From assembly GCA_900316965.1 (NCBI GenBank), contig ONEY01000012.1:1-60715 (forward strand): 60,715 nt of DNA. Direction: 5' to 3'. The DNA is from an uncultured Bacteroidales bacterium (lineage in GTDB: Bacteria; Bacteroidota; Bacteroidia; Bacteroidales; P3). Each line of letters opens with the position of its first letter. Within the stretch, counting starts at the first letter, position 1. The notes beneath the pieces are model-generated. The model had not been told where the DNA came from, ran no database searches, and saw only the letters and a program-made list of their open reading frames with translations. The translations under genes and the position numbers were made by a program. Positions 18,121 to 26,646 of the stretch are shown here, in pieces.

Positions 18121-18327
18121 ACTATTATGTCAGATAATGTCTACCTAAGATTGTTCTCTGTCAATTTAACATTCATTGTCTCCCATATCTATGGATGGTT
18201 GCTGAAATGGTTTTACCGTCCCGAAGCTTATTTAGAACACTTCAAAGAACTATTTCCTGCTCAGCGCTCGGTGGGCATCATATACCTGCTGCAAATTTTC
18301 GAAATCCCTTATCTACTAACAAACTGA
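18121..18327 (+). pseudogene. 5' fragment of a membrane-protein gene, cut by a deletion
   Basis: The frame from ATG 18121 starts like a genuine membrane protein (MSDNVYLRLFSVNLTFIVSH, then YRPEAYLEHFKELFPAQR and a second hydrophobic stretch IIYLLQIFEIPYLL) and stops abruptly at 18327 after about 68 residues. From about 18315 the next gene fragment begins in another frame. I infer that this is the first part of an unrelated gene fused to the next one by deletion. The family is not identified. Confidence 0.45.
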
Positions 18328-18851
18328 CTGTCAACTTCACAAATGGAGGCTACCGTATTGTATTCCCTATGGTGGCCAGTGAGAACGAGAACACCTCAAC
18401 ACTCCATTTCGACCACCTCAGCGGCGGATTGAAGCTGACACTGACCAACAATAGCGGCAGTGCCATAACACTTGCTGGAATAAAAGTGGTGACCCGTACC
18501 GACGTAGAGGCTGCTCCTATTGCGGCACACAACGGATTTACAGCGACATGGGCTGTACAGGGCCCTTCTGTCCCAAATGACGAAGTGGGTGAATTAGATG
18601 GCGATATTGTATGTAAATATAGCAGCGAGATGCGTTTTGATCTCCAAACCAATGGTGCAATTGGCGTTACTTTGGAGAATGGCAATAGTATATCGTTCTG
18701 TGTGCCTGTTACTGTCAACTCCGTGCGACACTTAAGCGTTACAGGATTCAACACCGATGGTGCTCAATTATTCGCCAAAACCAAGGATGTGGGTACAACT
18801 AAAAGCATCGAACGCAACAATATGTATCTCATTCCCGAAATAACGCTGTGA
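18195..18851 (+). pseudogene. 3' fragment of a fimbrillin-like surface protein
   Basis: The frame is open from 18195, but only the part from about 18315 (TNKLTVNFTNGGYRIVFPMVAS) looks real. The following FDHLSGGLKLTLTNNSGSAITLAGIKV resembles the beta-sandwich of Bacteroidetes fimbrillin-like lipoproteins. The residues before it are a shadow of the preceding membrane-protein fragment. The signal peptide and N-terminal half are missing, so it is most likely a truncated remnant. It is followed 61 bases later by a small peptide gene, an arrangement I believe is common for intact relatives. Confidence 0.5.
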
Positions 18852-18912
18852 TTCTAATCGAAAAAAAAACGGGAAATCCTATTTAAACGTAAAAACTTTA
18901 CTAAACAGAACC

Positions 18913-19104
18913 ATGGAAAAACAAAAATATATAGCACCCGAGTTGACCATAGTTTCCTTCAAAGTGGAACAAGGTTTCCAAGCTATTGGAGTAAGCCTTA
19001 TTGAACGTTTAGATATGTTCAATATCCTTGACGAAGAGTACAACCAACAGGGACAAGAAAACTGGACCCAATCTGACGACGGATACTTTGGCTCTGGTTG
19101 GTAA
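18913..19104 (+). CDS. Small protein of the Y-x-x-P / VSFxVExGF family (copy 1)
   Basis: 63 residues, starting MEKQKYIAPELTIVSF. It has no signal peptide, membrane helix or cysteine. The N-terminal block KYIAPELTIVSFKVEQGF closely matches copy 2 at 43675-43869 (QYYSPQVTVVSFVVENGF), while the remainder is variable, acidic and Asn/Gln-rich, ending in aromatic and Gly residues (YFGSGW). Similar short genes with an N-terminal Y-x-x-P-x-hydrophobic pattern occur in Bacteroidales next to surface-protein genes, as far as I recall; no function is known to me. A conserved front with a variable tail is typical of a leader or docking part with a diversified core, but this is inference. Confidence 0.75.
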   Translation: MEKQKYIAPELTIVSFKVEQGFQAIGVSLIERLDMFNILDEEYNQQGQENWTQSDDGYFGSGW

Positions 19105-19114
19105 TGTGCCAACT

Positions 19115-19147
19115 TCATTACCTCCAATAATCCAATGGGGGTAATGA
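19115..19147. terminator. Hairpin between convergent genes
   Basis: TCATTACCTCC (19115-19125) pairs with GGGGGTAATGA (19137-19147), 11 bp with one G-T pair and an 11-base loop, between the small peptide gene (+) and the barrel gene (-). There is no T-run, so function as a terminator is moderate in likelihood. Confidence 0.5.
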
Positions 19148-19164
19148 GTGCTCTTGAATGTGTT

Positions 19165-20448
19165 CTAGAAATTATACTTCACCAAGGCGCAAATTCGATG
19201 ATTTACCACTTGGTGAAGATTGTCATTGTGTGATATAGTGCCATCAGAATTGATGTCGCCATAGGTGGCACCTGTAAACTCATATTCTATACCTACATTG
19301 AAAGCTTTGGTATTAAAGCTAATAGATGGAGCTATACGATAGATACTGTTCAAATGACAGAAATTATCCCCTCCTTTCATGTATATATGGTAATTACCTG
19401 TTGAAGGGTCTATCCATAGATTTGCATCTGTACCCATATTTTTCATATAGCCCAAAAATAAGTTGAAACGATATTTGTGACCATATGCTATATTTAGATA
19501 GCTTATACTTGCTTTCATGGGACTGTAGTTCCACGAACCATCATCGTTGGCGCCAGTGACACCATACCCTACCATCTGATTGAGATGGCTTGTATTTTGC
19601 GCCAACAAAGTACGTAGTTTAACACTCCACCTACCATAGACATACTGTGCATATACTGTCGGCGTGAAGGAAGAAACAGTTTCGTCGACTTTATGAGTCA
19701 CACCTCCAAGTAATGCGTGAGTGCGTGGACGCAGCAACTGCGCATCAGCACCTACTTGAGCATACCAGGCCCCGTTTTTATAATTAATGCCGAGAAAAGC
19801 CTCGGGAATAATAGCGTTATGGGCAAAAACAACACTTGCGGTACTTGCGGGATTTGACGCAGATGTCGGACCATTGTTCATATATTGCAGTTGCCATAGG
19901 AGTGCTGCGGTATATCCAAAATGGCCAAAATAACGAATACCACGTATTTGTGGAGTACGACTATGTGGACGGAAAGGAGCACCAGCTGCCATACCAAGAA
20001 CCTCTGGCATTATGTTGCCAGAGAGTGGATGCCAATCCTGACCCAAAAGAAATTCGCTGCCGTTACGGCTCAATTTAAGGTAGGCAAGGCGTAGTCGCAG
20101 CACGGTATTGTTAGTACCAAAGCCGCCAAAATCGCCCTCCAATTTACCCGACAAATTCCATCCAAGCAAATGTGCCCCAGTAATATCTAAACCGAATCGC
20201 GAAGTGAGAGCCTGCATCTGGAGAGAAGCAACGTCATTGAGATCTTCACTATGATCTTCGTTCCATAACTCATCGTAGGGCATCATATTATATTCTCCTC
20301 CTACGACGGTATATGTTTTACGAGAATCAAAGGTCAAATAATTGCGTATGAATCCATAAGGTTTTACTGAAACCCTATTACTATCATTTTGTGCCAACAA
20401 AGAAGCGCCCATTAGGCACAATAGAGTCATTATAGTTATTTTTTTCAT
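19165..20448 (-). CDS. Predicted outer-membrane beta-barrel protein (porin-like)
   Basis: 427 residues from the ATG at 20448 (the earlier in-frame start lies inside the preceding gene and would spoil the signal peptide). A signal peptide, MKKITIMTLLCLMGASLLAQ, is followed by alternating amphipathic strands and a C-terminal aromatic residue (ALVKYNF), as in outer-membrane barrels. SRFGLDITG, LEGDFGGF and FLLGQDWHPL resemble Bacteroidetes DcaP-like or alginate-type porins, but the family is unsure. Its ATG overlaps the stop of the DUF4838 gene (ATGA), so the two are translationally coupled. A substrate channel for the upstream enzymes is an inference. Confidence 0.75.
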   Translation of the reverse strand: MKKITIMTLLCLMGASLLAQNDSNRVSVKPYGFIRNYLTFDSRKTYTVVGGEYNMMPYDELWNEDHSEDLNDVASLQMQALTSRFGLDITGAHLLGWNLSGKLEGDFGGFGTNNTVLRLRLAYLKLSRNGSEFLLGQDWHPLSGNIMPEVLGMAAGAPFRPHSRTPQIRGIRYFGHFGYTAALLWQLQYMNNGPTSASNPASTASVVFAHNAIIPEAFLGINYKNGAWYAQVGADAQLLRPRTHALLGGVTHKVDETVSSFTPTVYAQYVYGRWSVKLRTLLAQNTSHLNQMVGYGVTGANDDGSWNYSPMKASISYLNIAYGHKYRFNLFLGYMKNMGTDANLWIDPSTGNYHIYMKGGDNFCHLNSIYRIAPSISFNTKAFNVGIEYEFTGATYGDINSDGTISHNDNLHQVVNHRICALVKYNF

Positions 20449-22667
20449 TTTATTATTATTTCGTCTATAAAAATCCATGGTTTCTGACCTGAGGCTCGAT
20501 GCCATGATGGTATTTCAGGAAGTGGGTTGGCTATAATGCGTATATAGCGTGCCTCATGCCACTCGTGCCAGTCGTAGCTATTGAAAGTAAATTTTTTTAT
20601 CATAGGTGTAGCCAGCACCTCTGGATCTGCTATATCATGCCACACCGCCAACCGATACCAGTTGGCACCGTCGTCAGAATAAAGTATAAATATATTTTGG
20701 GGAAGAAAAATCCACGAAAGGGGATAATAATAAAAATCTATGGTTACACTATTGATAAGGGCAGTGTCGCCAAGGTCAATAATGGCGTCGAGTGTGTCAC
20801 CCCAAAATCCCAACCAATCGTGACGGTAGTCGAGAATACCTGCTTTGCCGTCGGTTAGACCTGCGGTGTTGTAGGGTTCGCTGGCGTTATGGCGCAGGGT
20901 AACAGCTTTGTGGCGAGCCCTATTATTGCCAAAACGCTTCAAAAGATTGTCGCTCCATGTTCTAACATATTTATCTGGTGACAATCCCATCTCCATCATT
21001 TGTTCTACTCCAAAGAGATATGCGTAGGAGCAAAAGTGTTCCAACCGCTCAATGATTGGGGTGATATCAACGGGAATGCTATCGATTCGAAGATAACCAC
21101 AGAGATCACGGCTTACGGCAAGTTCGTTTCGGGCAAAATCAAGAGCCATATTGAAAAACAACAGGGCACTGTCCGGCACTTTAAAACAACCTTCATAATG
21201 CTCTGGCGCCTTCTTCCATGCCATTTTCATCAAGCTATCATACTGATGGTAGCGAGCTACTGAGAGATATCCATCAGCTCCGTCAATGGGATAGCCATAG
21301 ATGTCGAGTCTTTTACCACTTTGCAGGAGAGCCGTTGTCATAGTGTCTATAATCTCTTTCACATATGGGCCAGCACCACCATAGTAGCCCATGTAGAAGT
21401 CGGACATGACTGAATCTATATTTACATCTGGATTCCACAATAGCTTGGCTATCATATAGCAACGGATATCCATCCACGAGGTGATGTTGTTGGCGCCAGA
21501 AGCCTGCTCGAACATCATGCGAGCTCCGTGTTCACGGAAAAACTTCATGTTGGGTTGAAGCACATGTAGGTTGGGAAACGGATTCCAGAAATTGCGGAAC
21601 TGAACAACATAATCCCAAATGAAGAGATTGTCTGTAATACGGCTCCAATTTTCCATATCCTTGCTGAATGCGGGATCGCTCTGCTCGATGGGTTTTTCAC
21701 GACCTGCCTCTATGGGACAAAGCATAATGAGCACATTGGTGTCTGGTTTAATATCACTGACTGGCGCATTGCGAGTGTATTGGTATGCCAGCGTGGCAAT
21801 GGTCTTGTCTGGAAAGCGGCGTGCCACTCGGTTGACGAACCACAGCAGGGTACCGCTCGGTCCGCCATAGATTGAATCCAGTCGCTTGCAATTGTCACAC
21901 TCACAGGCATTATAGTTGTCGTTGGGTGACACCGACCATATCGTCTTCTGAGGGAAGGCTGCCATAGTGTCGGCCAAACGCATACACAACTCCTCAAACA
22001 CCTCAGAATTGCTCAAACATAGTTGTCCATCACGTAAGCGTCTACCATTATTCAAAGAGAACCATTCGGGATGGTTGTCATAATAACTACTGGGCGGTAT
22101 CAACCGTTGAAAAGTATGAACAAACATACCCCAATCGCTATTGCGGTCGGCAACAGTATGCAAATGGTGCCAGTCGGCATAAAGCTGACTGTGGTTTGGA
22201 TAGTAATAACTAACCTCACGCCAAGCAAAAGCGGGGTTGGATATCAATTGCAAATTGAAAACGGAATAGGGGAAAATAAGTGAAAAGTCGGGGACAATCA
22301 GCGAAGAAGGTGTGTAGAGACGGAACCCCAGTTGCTCGAGGAAAGAATAAACACCATAGAGCGTCCCTTTGGAACCCTTACCCTGAATGACAATATCACG
22401 TCCATCGCCCCAGATGAAGCAACCATCTTCTTTAAGGCTATCGGTCAACGCCTTATACTTGTATTTCATATAAGGCGGCACACCAACATATATTGTATGC
22501 GTAGGTCGTTTGCCGCCAAATGTCGTCCTGCAGCCTGCCTTTTCGAGATAGGTTTGAAGTTGCATGGCTGCATAGTTTTCAGCATAGGTACTATAAATGC
22601 GTATCGACTTTTGAGCATAAGCCGATACGCATATCAATAGAATAAGTATAACCAACAGCCGTTTCAT
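20445..22667 (-). CDS. Secreted DUF4838 glycoside hydrolase-like protein
   Basis: 740 residues. A signal peptide (ends AYAQ, residue 19) is followed by an N-terminal alpha/beta domain (about 20-130: SIRIYSTYAENYAAMQLQTYLEKAG), typical of the accessory domain of GH20- and GH67-like enzymes. The DUF4838 barrel comes next (HPEWFSLNNGRR, WSVSPNDNYNACECDNCKRLD, ATLAYQYTRNAP). The C-terminal ~150 residues are a discoidin-like carbohydrate-binding domain ending WIFIDEIIIK. The substrate is unknown. The start codon overlaps the stop of the transporter gene upstream (ATGA) and its own stop overlaps the next start, so three genes are coupled. Confidence 0.85.
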   Translation of the reverse strand: MKRLLVILILLICVSAYAQKSIRIYSTYAENYAAMQLQTYLEKAGCRTTFGGKRPTHTIYVGVPPYMKYKYKALTDSLKEDGCFIWGDGRDIVIQGKGSKGTLYGVYSFLEQLGFRLYTPSSLIVPDFSLIFPYSVFNLQLISNPAFAWREVSYYYPNHSQLYADWHHLHTVADRNSDWGMFVHTFQRLIPPSSYYDNHPEWFSLNNGRRLRDGQLCLSNSEVFEELCMRLADTMAAFPQKTIWSVSPNDNYNACECDNCKRLDSIYGGPSGTLLWFVNRVARRFPDKTIATLAYQYTRNAPVSDIKPDTNVLIMLCPIEAGREKPIEQSDPAFSKDMENWSRITDNLFIWDYVVQFRNFWNPFPNLHVLQPNMKFFREHGARMMFEQASGANNITSWMDIRCYMIAKLLWNPDVNIDSVMSDFYMGYYGGAGPYVKEIIDTMTTALLQSGKRLDIYGYPIDGADGYLSVARYHQYDSLMKMAWKKAPEHYEGCFKVPDSALLFFNMALDFARNELAVSRDLCGYLRIDSIPVDITPIIERLEHFCSYAYLFGVEQMMEMGLSPDKYVRTWSDNLLKRFGNNRARHKAVTLRHNASEPYNTAGLTDGKAGILDYRHDWLGFWGDTLDAIIDLGDTALINSVTIDFYYYPLSWIFLPQNIFILYSDDGANWYRLAVWHDIADPEVLATPMIKKFTFNSYDWHEWHEARYIRIIANPLPEIPSWHRASGQKPWIFIDEIIIK

Positions 22668-23857
22668 GCCATAAGGACTAGCAGCTGAGCGGTAAAGATA
22701 CGGAGAAACATTGTCAATGGATATACTGTGGCGTAGCCGGTGTTAGGCAGTTTGCAACCCTCTGGTGCCATATTGTTGGCGAAAGCCAAGGTTGGCGGGT
22801 CTGTATGACTGCCACCAATGAAACCCATAAGGGTGTAGTAGTTCATCTTCAGCACAAGACGGCCAAAAAGGCCTACAATCAGCGGAGGCACCATGGTGAT
22901 AATCACTCCGTATACTACCCACATGTAGTGTACCTGCACGGTTTCGACAAATTTGCCACCGGCACCAAGTCCTACACCTGCCAGGAAGAGGGCTATACCT
23001 ACTTCACGCAACATCCAGACACCGTGACTGTCGGTGAATTCGGTTGTAAACCATCCTTTTTTAACACCAAGCCAGCTGCCAATGAGTGAAACCACCAACG
23101 GACCGCCAGCGAGACCAAGTTTGACTGGAGCCTTCATGCCTACAGGAATGGGTATGGAACCCAGTATAATGCCGAGAGCAATGATGACGAAAATGGGCAC
23201 AAGGTTGATTTTGTGACGTTGTGAGGTTGGTGTGGCCTTCTTATCAGCACTGGTGGCCGTAGTATCGTCGGAGATAGGCTCCTTCTGAAGGTCAATGCGG
23301 CAGAGTGGGCGGAGAAGTATGCAGCACACTATCATTCCTACCACTGCCAAAGGATAGGCAACAGCATATCCCGCTGCCAATCGGTCGGAAGCACCCTCGA
23401 TACCGAGGTCTCCAACTGCCTGCTGAGCAGCGGAAAGACCAGGAGTATTGGTAATGGCACCAGTGTATACACCTGCCATATCGGCAAGCTCCTGATTGGC
23501 GAGCTTGGCGATGATAACGGTTATGACAACACCAAGAGCAACATTGACTAAAGCCATTATGTTCATGGAAAGGCCTCCCTTGGCAAAACTCTTGAAGAAA
23601 CCAGGTCCTACTTGAAGACCTACTGCTGTGACAAAAAGAATAAGGCCAAACTCTTTGATGATATGCAGCATTTCGCCATTGCAGGTAACGCCAAGTGCGC
23701 TAAGCATGATTCCGACGAAAAGCACCCATGTAATGCCAAGAGTGATGCCTTTAATTTTTAGTTTGCCGAGTAATAGTCCGGCGAAAACGGAAACTGAAAG
23801 CATGAGAACAGTAGTACCCACACCTCCATTAGTCAATAAGTTAAGAAACCAATTCAT
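22664..23857 (-). CDS. AAE-type (YidE/YbjL) transporter without RCK domains
   Basis: 397 residues with about ten membrane helices in two homologous halves. Each half has the family pattern GLILFVTAVGLQVGPGFF / ALFLAGVGLGAGGKFVE and TGAITNTPGLSAAQQ / GFIGGSHTDPPTLAFA. This is the aspartate:alanine exchanger family of carriers. Full-length members have about 550 residues with two cytosolic TrkA-C (RCK) domains between the halves; here there is only a hydrophilic linker of about 40 residues rich in Thr/Ala/Lys. The substrate is unknown. It is probably expressed with argF upstream and the DUF4838 protein downstream; a 12-bp inverted repeat lies between it and argF. Confidence 0.85.
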   Translation of the reverse strand: MNWFLNLLTNGGVGTTVLMLSVSVFAGLLLGKLKIKGITLGITWVLFVGIMLSALGVTCNGEMLHIIKEFGLILFVTAVGLQVGPGFFKSFAKGGLSMNIMALVNVALGVVITVIIAKLANQELADMAGVYTGAITNTPGLSAAQQAVGDLGIEGASDRLAAGYAVAYPLAVVGMIVCCILLRPLCRIDLQKEPISDDTTATSADKKATPTSQRHKINLVPIFVIIALGIILGSIPIPVGMKAPVKLGLAGGPLVVSLIGSWLGVKKGWFTTEFTDSHGVWMLREVGIALFLAGVGLGAGGKFVETVQVHYMWVVYGVIITMVPPLIVGLFGRLVLKMNYYTLMGFIGGSHTDPPTLAFANNMAPEGCKLPNTGYATVYPLTMFLRIFTAQLLVLMA

Positions 23858-23893
23858 TGCTAATTAGGATATTTGGTTGTTGAATCACGAAAA

Positions 23894-23943
23894 AGAATGT
23901 TGAATCCTGAAAGGTCGTAAAACCCCTCAAAATTCAACATTCT
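23894..23943. repeat. Inverted repeat between argF and the transporter gene
   Basis: AGAATGTTGAAT (23894-23905) and its exact complement (23932-23943) flank a 26-base loop in the 103-base gap. An additional GTTGAAT / ATTCAAC pair lies just outside. It may fold in mRNA as a stabilising or attenuating hairpin; there is no T-run to suggest full termination. Confidence 0.5.
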
Positions 23944-23960
23944 AAATTCAACTTGAAGTA

Positions 23961-24962
23961 TTAGTCACCAAGAGTGGCAACCATGACAGCCTTGATGGTG
24001 TGCATACGGTTTTCGGCCTCGTCGAAAACAATGCTGTTCTCGCTCTCGAAGACATCCTCGGTAACCTCGATGCCATTCAAACCAAACTTCTCGTGTACGT
24101 CACGACCGGCCTTGGTCTCAAGATTGTGGTAGGCTGGCAAACAATGCATGAATTTGCACTTCGGGTTGCCGGTCTTTTTCATCAGCTCAGCGTTGACCTG
24201 GTAGGGCATCAGCATCTTGATGCGCTCTTTCCATACACTGTCAGGTTCACCCATCGACACCCAAATGTCGGTGTAGATGAAATCAAGACCCTTCACGCCC
24301 TTCTCAACATCGTCAGTGACGGTAAGCTTGGCGCCGGTCTCTTTGGCGATTTCCTGGCACTTCTTGACAAGATCCTTGGCAGGCTGCAGTTTCTTGGGAG
24401 CAATGATGCGGATATCCATACCCATCTTCACACCACCAACCATCAGACTGTTACCCATGTTGTAGCGGGCATCGCCAATATAGGCGAACTTCACCTGGTT
24501 GAGGGGCTTGTCAGTGTGCTCCTGGATGGTGAGGAAGTCGGCCAATATCTGTGTGGGGTGAGCCTCTGCGGTAAGACCGTTCCATACGGGAACACCAGCA
24601 TACTCTGCCAGTTCCTCAACGGTGGCTTGGTCGAAACCACGGTACTCTATACCATCGAACATACGACCCAGCACGCGGGCGGTGTCTTTCATGCTTTCCT
24701 TGATGCCGATCTGGCTGCCGGTGGGGCCGAGATAGGTGACGTGGGCACCCTGGTCCTTAGCACCAACCTCGAAAGCGCAGCGGGTGCGGGTCGAAGTCTT
24801 TTCGAAAATCAAGGCAATGTTCTTGCCTTTGAGGTGAGGCTGCTCGGTGCCTGCATATTTAGCACGCTTAAGGTCGCGAGCTAAGTCGAGCAAATAGTTA
24901 AGTTCCTTGGGACTGAAGTCTAAAATCTTCAGAAAATTGCGGTTTCTTAAATTGTAAGCCAT
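23961..24962 (-). CDS. argF: Ornithine carbamoyltransferase
   Basis: 333 residues, the length of the ArgI/ArcB type. It has the carbamoyl-phosphate site [33 protein letters not shown], and the HCLPAYH motif in the C-terminal half. The reaction joins carbamoyl phosphate and ornithine to give citrulline, or runs in reverse in catabolism. Many Bacteroidales make arginine with a succinyl- or acetyl-ornithine enzyme instead, so a classical OTC next to carbamate kinase suggests catabolic use (an arcB role). No arginine deiminase is in the window. Placed 53 bases after the small membrane-protein gene. Confidence 0.93.
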   Translation of the reverse strand: MAYNLRNRNFLKILDFSPKELNYLLDLARDLKRAKYAGTEQPHLKGKNIALIFEKTSTRTRCAFEVGAKDQGAHVTYLGPTGSQIGIKESMKDTARVLGRMFDGIEYRGFDQATVEELAEYAGVPVWNGLTAEAHPTQILADFLTIQEHTDKPLNQVKFAYIGDARYNMGNSLMVGGVKMGMDIRIIAPKKLQPAKDLVKKCQEIAKETGAKLTVTDDVEKGVKGLDFIYTDIWVSMGEPDSVWKERIKMLMPYQVNAELMKKTGNPKCKFMHCLPAYHNLETKAGRDVHEKFGLNGIEVTEDVFESENSIVFDEAENRMHTIKAVMVATLGD

Positions 24963-25015
24963 GTTATTTTAATTTTAAATTATAAATTTTGATTTCTTTA
25001 TACTCTATCGTTTTT

Positions 25016-25471
25016 TTAATTGTTATCCTCTTCCTTATCTTGTTCTTCAAACACTTTGATGTCATGGAATTTTCTATAATGGCGTAAAAAGAACATCCAG
25101 GATATAGCACATATTACAAGAGTGCCGATGCCAATCATCAGCATCTTGTTGCCTCCAGGCCAGTGCATTATAACAAACAGAAGTCCCATAATTGTCACCG
25201 CCAAAGCAAAGCCGGTAAGTGTCATTGAGAACTTCCACAATATTTCACCAACGTGAAATGGACAAGGAAACAGACGACCCAAAAAGAAAGACACTATGGA
25301 GAGCGTCCCGGCCCCGGTGATAAGCAGCGTCTCGCCTTTTTGAACGCCAGACAACTTCATCACTATTCCGGCAACAAACAGCACGCCCCCAACCACAGCA
25401 AGCGTCTTCATAAAAGACTTGAACTGCGGGGCATTTGCAAGTTTATCTATAGGAGTTTGGCGAGGGGCCAT
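25016..25471 (-). CDS. Small four-helix membrane protein, GldL-like motif
   Basis: 151 residues with four predicted membrane helices in two pairs and an acidic C-terminal tail (EEQDKEEDNN). The fourth region contains IMHWPGGNKMLMIG, a motif also seen in GldL and some other Bacteroidetes membrane proteins, but the rest is not GldL. It lies between carbamate kinase and argF with gaps of 15 and 53 bases, so it is almost surely in the same transcript. A role in arginine or citrulline metabolism is only suggested by position. Confidence 0.7.
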   Translation of the reverse strand: MAPRQTPIDKLANAPQFKSFMKTLAVVGGVLFVAGIVMKLSGVQKGETLLITGAGTLSIVSFFLGRLFPCPFHVGEILWKFSMTLTGFALAVTIMGLLFVIMHWPGGNKMLMIGIGTLVICAISWMFFLRHYRKFHDIKVFEEQDKEEDNN

Positions 25472-25486
25472 ATCACGGGTTGCTTA

Positions 25487-26422
25487 TTATTTCACAATAC
25501 GGGTGCCGCAGTGTGGGTTGTCAAGTTGACCGGCCTCGGTGATGATGCACTCCTTGCCGCCTTTTTCAACAAACATGATGGCTGCGCGAACTTTTGGTGC
25601 CATGCTGCCCTCGGCAAACTGACCCTCGTCAAGGTATTTCTTTGCCTGCGAGACGGTGATGGTGTCAAGAGCCTGCTCGTTTTCTTTGCGGAAATTGATG
25701 TAAACCTTGGGAACGTCGGTAAGGATGAAAAACTCATCGGCTCCGATTTCAATGGCACAGAGTGCGCTGGCAAGGTCTTTGTCGATAACAGCCTCAACAC
25801 CAGTAACACGGTCGCTTTCCTCAACGACAGGAATACCACCGCCACCTACAGTGACAACAATGTTGCCTGCTTTTGCGAGCTGCTCGACGATTTTAATGTT
25901 GTTGATACGCACAGGTTTTGGGGATGCTACTACCTTGCGCCAACCATTACCTTTGGGGTCTTCCTTGTATTTTGCACCGGTTTCGGCGGCAAACTGGTCT
26001 GCCTGTTCCTTTGTGTAATAGGGTCCCACAGGCTTTGTGGGATTCTGAAACATGGGATCGAGTTTGTTAACGGCTACTTGTGTGACAAGTGTAACAACAT
26101 TGCGCTGTATATCGTTGCGGGCCATAACATTGCGAAGACCCATCTCAATCATGTATGCTATTGAGCCCTGAGTTTCAGCGACACAGAAGTCCATGGGCAT
26201 AGCCTCGATACCTTTGGCACGACCTGCCTCATGCTGAAGCATGACATTGCCAACTTGCGGGCCATTACCATGACCTATAACAACATTATAATTTCTTTTC
26301 AACAAATTGCATAGGCTCTCACATGTATTCTCAACATTTTCGATTTGTTCTTTGTAAGTGCCTTTTTGTCCACTACGGAGCAATGCATTGCCGCCAAAAG
26401 CGACGACTGCAAGTTTCTTCAT
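25487..26422 (-). CDS. arcC: Carbamate kinase
   Basis: 311 residues of the amino-acid kinase fold. Visible are VVAFGGNALLRSGQKGTYKEQ at the N-terminus, VIGHGNGPQVGN, GGGGIPVV and the nucleotide-binding VEAVIDKDLASALCA. It makes ATP from ADP and carbamoyl phosphate, giving ammonia and CO2, as the last step of the arginine deiminase and related pathways. It is the first gene of the unit that continues through argF to the transporter, with a good promoter upstream. Confidence 0.96.
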   Translation of the reverse strand: MKKLAVVAFGGNALLRSGQKGTYKEQIENVENTCESLCNLLKRNYNVVIGHGNGPQVGNVMLQHEAGRAKGIEAMPMDFCVAETQGSIAYMIEMGLRNVMARNDIQRNVVTLVTQVAVNKLDPMFQNPTKPVGPYYTKEQADQFAAETGAKYKEDPKGNGWRKVVASPKPVRINNIKIVEQLAKAGNIVVTVGGGGIPVVEESDRVTGVEAVIDKDLASALCAIEIGADEFFILTDVPKVYINFRKENEQALDTITVSQAKKYLDEGQFAEGSMAPKVRAAIMFVEKGGKECIITEAGQLDNPHCGTRIVK

Positions 26423-26484
26423 ATATACTCTATATATATTATATTCAACAAATTATATATAACTTTTCTTATTAAAAGAGAATG

Positions 26485-26515
26485 CAAATATACGGAGTTT
26501 GATTGAAACGACAAA
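26485..26515 (-). promoter_or_regulatory. Bacteroidetes-type promoter of the arcC unit
   Basis: On the minus strand, TTTG (26512-26515) and TATATTTG (26485-26492) are 19 bases apart. The -7 box is 62 bases before the arcC ATG. It may drive all genes down to 19165. Confidence 0.65.
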
Positions 26516-26569
26516 ATAAATAGTTAAAAGTTTGAAAATTTATATGTTGATGATGTCTTCGAACTATTA

Positions 26570-26613
26570 ACAACAAAAAGACAGCGAAGTCTCAATAAGT
26601 GAGCTTCGCTGTC
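26570..26613 (-). terminator. Terminator after the small barrel-like gene
   Basis: GACAGCGAAG (26580-26589) pairs perfectly with 26604-26613, with an inner CTCA/TGAG stem and an ATAAG loop. On the minus strand it is followed by CTTTTTGTTG. It separates the 26647 gene from the arcC unit. Confidence 0.8.
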
Positions 26614-26646
26614 CGTAAAATACTGATCTTGGGTAAATACTATCCC

